Below, piece after piece: positions 62,270 through 64,000 of a stretch of DNA of 64,000 bases; the stretch's first letter is position 1; every line of letters begins with the position of its first letter. Position numbers and translations under genes: made by a program. The stretch lies in assembly GCF_004362825.1 (NCBI RefSeq), contig NZ_SNXZ01000003.1:410784-474783 (forward strand), given 5' to 3'. The notes beneath the pieces are model-generated. The model had not been told where the DNA came from, did not search any database, and saw only the letters and a program-made list of their open reading frames with translations. This stretch comes from Labedaea rhizosphaerae (GTDB lineage: Bacteria > Actinomycetota > Actinomycetes > Mycobacteriales > Pseudonocardiaceae).

Positions 62270-63325
62270 ATGAGTTCTGGTCGAGGAATGCTGGTCGCGC
62301 TGGCCGGCGTGGTGATCGCCGGCGTGCTCGGCTTGCTCACGTTCGGCGTGCAAGCGACCGCGGGGCCGGACGGCCTGCCGCTGGCCGTCGCGGTACCGGG
62401 CCCGCAACTGGAGCCGGTGGCCCGGCAGGTGACCGCGCACGGCGGCGACCAGGTCGCCTGGCGGGTCACCGATCCCGCGCAGGCCCAGCGGTTGCTGGCA
62501 GACAAGGAGATCTACGGCTACCTGACGATCGCGCCCGGCTCGGTCACCGCGACCACGTCCGGTGCGCTCAACCCGCCGGCCGCCCAAGCGGCCGAGCAGG
62601 TCTTGCGTGGCGCGGGTGGCGCCGTCGCGCAGGCCATGCACGCGCCCCCGGTGACCATCACGATCGTGCACCGGACGACGTTGGGCGCCAAGGCGATCCC
62701 GCTCGCGGCGACCGCGTTGCTGTGGATCGCAGCCCTGGCGGCCAACGCGTTGCTGTTCGTGCTTGCCTTGCGGCGCAAGCAGAAACCGACCGCCGGTGCC
62801 CGCCTCACGTTGATCGCCAGCGCCGCCGTGCTCGGCCCGGCCCTGGTGTTCGGACTGGCGAACTGGTGGGCGCCCGAGATCGGGTGGACGTGGCCGGACC
62901 TGGGCTACCTGGCGTTGGTGAGCGGCGCGTTCGCGGCGTTGCAGGCGGCGGTGTTGCGCCTGGCGGGTTACGCGGGGATCCCCATCCTCGGGTTGCTGTA
63001 CCTGATGGCGCCGTCGGTCGCGGGCCAGCCACCCGAGCTGATCGATCCGGTGTACCGGGCGCTGATCTGGTCGTGGACGCCGTTCCGGTTCGCGACCGAA
63101 CCGTTGCGCAGCCTGCTCTTCCTCGGCGACCGGACCGCGGACGTCACCACCGGCCTGATCGTGTTCGGCGCCATCGCATTCGCCGGGCTCGTGGTCTCGT
63201 CGTGGCCGGGCCGGGCGCGGACCGTCCCACCCGAGCCGGTGGGCGTCCCGGACGGGACGGTCGCGGCGGTCAACAGGAGCAGCCGGGTGGGGCAAATGGG
63301 CGCAACCCCAAGATCGTCTGGTTGA
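62267..63325 (+). CDS. YhgE/Pip-like membrane protein (ABC-2 type fold)
   Basis: 352 residues. One N-terminal helix (LVALAGVVIAGVLGLLTFGV), an extracytoplasmic domain of about 110 residues with PAQAQRLLADKEIYGYLTI, then five helices, as in proteins resembling the membrane part of ABC-2 exporters (YhgE/Pip, DUF3533). No ATPase gene is adjacent. Role uncertain: export or envelope stress. Two tandem ATG codons begin it; the promoter position makes 62267 leaderless. Upstream, the operator repeats suggest control by a TetR- or MarR-type protein encoded elsewhere. Confidence 0.78.
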   Translation: MMSSGRGMLVALAGVVIAGVLGLLTFGVQATAGPDGLPLAVAVPGPQLEPVARQVTAHGGDQVAWRVTDPAQAQRLLADKEIYGYLTIAPGSVTATTSGALNPPAAQAAEQVLRGAGGAVAQAMHAPPVTITIVHRTTLGAKAIPLAATALLWIAALAANALLFVLALRRKQKPTAGARLTLIASAAVLGPALVFGLANWWAPEIGWTWPDLGYLALVSGAFAALQAAVLRLAGYAGIPILGLLYLMAPSVAGQPPELIDPVYRALIWSWTPFRFATEPLRSLLFLGDRTADVTTGLIVFGAIAFAGLVVSSWPGRARTVPPEPVGVPDGTVAAVNRSSRVGQMGATPRSSG

Positions 63326-63378
63326 CCACACGGTGCGCGTGGGTAGTCCTCCCCTGAAAGCTGAGCGAGGAGGTCGTT

Positions 63379-63984
63379 TTGTCCACCACCGCGATAGTTC
63401 TGATCGTCGTACTCGCCGTGATCGTGCTCGGCGTGCTCGCGTTCTTCGCTGTCGACCAGGCAAAGCGGCGGCGTCTGCGCTCGCGCTTCGGTCCCGAGTA
63501 CGACCGCGTGCTGGAGACCAGCAAGGACCGCCGAACCGCGGAGCGTGAGCTGGCCGACCGCGAACGCCGGCACCGTCAGCTCGACTTGCGGCCCATTTCC
63601 CCGGCCGACCGGGAGCAGTACACCCAGCAGTGGGCGCAGGTGCAGGAACGCTTCGTGGACGACCCGGAGCGTGCCGTACACGAGGCCGACCAGCTGGTGA
63701 TGGTGCTGATGCAGGCCCGCGGTTACCCCGCCGGGAGTTTCGACCAGCGCGCCGCGCACCTGTCCGTCGAGCACGGCGGCACCATCGGTCAATACCGCGA
63801 GGCACACGAGTTGCTGACCCGGCACGAGCAGGGTGACGGCACGTCCACTGAGGACCTTCGGGCGGCGCTGCTGCACTACCGCACGCTGGTGCGCGACCTG
63901 CTGAAGGCGGGCAGCACGCGCCAGCCGGAGCCGGCCGGTGACACCACGACCGACGCCACGACGCGGAGGTCCGAGCGGGTATGA
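63379..63984 (+). CDS. Single-pass membrane protein of unknown function
   Basis: 201 residues. One N-terminal helix (TAIVLIVVLAVIVLGVLAFFAV), then a cytoplasmic charged region with RRRLRSRFGPEYDRVLETSKDRRTAERELADRERRH and a helical domain ending in a Thr-rich tail. Such proteins (often next to small stress proteins in actinomycetes) are unnamed. TTG 63379 follows GGAGG. The stop overlaps a following ATG by four bases, so it belongs to an operon running out of the window. Confidence 0.83.
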   Translation: MSTTAIVLIVVLAVIVLGVLAFFAVDQAKRRRLRSRFGPEYDRVLETSKDRRTAERELADRERRHRQLDLRPISPADREQYTQQWAQVQERFVDDPERAVHEADQLVMVLMQARGYPAGSFDQRAAHLSVEHGGTIGQYREAHELLTRHEQGDGTSTEDLRAALLHYRTLVRDLLKAGSTRQPEPAGDTTTDATTRRSERV

Positions 63985-64000
63985 CCAGCCAACCGGGAGA
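63981..64000 (+). CDS. Start of a following gene, cut by window end
   Basis: ATG at 63981 overlaps the upstream stop as ATGA, the same coupling seen elsewhere in this window. Only about six codons (MTSQPG) are visible, so no identity can be given. Confidence 0.5.

Noticed and set aside
60572-63325. 917-codon open frame ending in the YhgE-like protein
   Set aside because: Its first two-thirds is antisense to the secreted lipase gene; promoter elements and membrane topology place the start at 62267.

Overview
The window is high-GC actinobacterial chromosome, most likely from a Pseudonocardiales-type actinomycete (the Actinosynnema/Lentzea/Saccharothrix/Amycolatopsis group; genus not resolvable from sequence alone). 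The reasons are the GTG/TTG-rich starts, an HU protein with a long Lys/Ala tail, a maltose-1-phosphate-type glycogen synthase, an F420 gene (cofC), a DivIVA-like coiled-coil protein, and a gene order matching the Mycobacterium tuberculosis recG-rpmB-ung-thiL-ddl-gpsA-cofC-ppk-mutT1-hupB-leuD-leuC-iclR block. No rRNA, tRNA, insertion sequence, prophage or CRISPR array was seen.

Region by region. 0-4.5 kb: end of an MMPL exporter, a FilP/DivIVA-like filament protein and glgM. 4.5-12.4 kb: the conserved core recG, a DAK2/FakA-type gene, rpmB and ung, with two MFS exporters interspersed. 12.4-19.8 kb: an insertion between ung and thiL carrying a NarL-type two-component cluster (kinase, degenerate kinase, regulator), two cell-wall hydrolases sharing one C-terminal repeat module, and the Entner-Doudoroff pair edd-eda. 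19.8-25.5 kb: a tightly coupled minus-strand thiL-GNAT-gamma carbonic anhydrase-inactive M48-like operon, a stand-alone RAM-domain gene, a DUF3515 gene, and ddl coupled to a catalytically degraded serine beta-lactamase-like gene.

25.5-48.7 kb is the accessory insertion between ddl and gpsA. It holds a MocR regulator divergent from a PNPOx-like gene, a cysteine dioxygenase preceded by a small actinobacterial sulfur-type leader peptide, two HTH-regulator modules with clear palindromic operators and probably leaderless mRNAs, a sortase-anchored surface protein, a frameshifted secreted trypsin, a second MMPL exporter, an atypical LuxR regulator, an AfsR/SARP-type regulator, and a 1533-residue tandem LAL regulator. 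The SARP and LAL genes converge on a 530-bp spacer made of two opposed, strictly 22-bp-periodic arrays around a long imperfect palindrome. This is the most unusual structure in the window.

47.6-59.7 kb returns to the conserved core: plsC-gpsA-cystathionine lyase, cofC-ppk-mutT1, hupB, leuCD and its IclR regulator. 59.7-64 kb holds an alpha/beta hydrolase, a secreted lipase and two membrane proteins.

The core genes cover DNA repair, peptidoglycan precursor, phospholipid, polyphosphate, F420 and leucine metabolism. The inserted genes are mainly transport, surface, hydrolase and regulatory functions.
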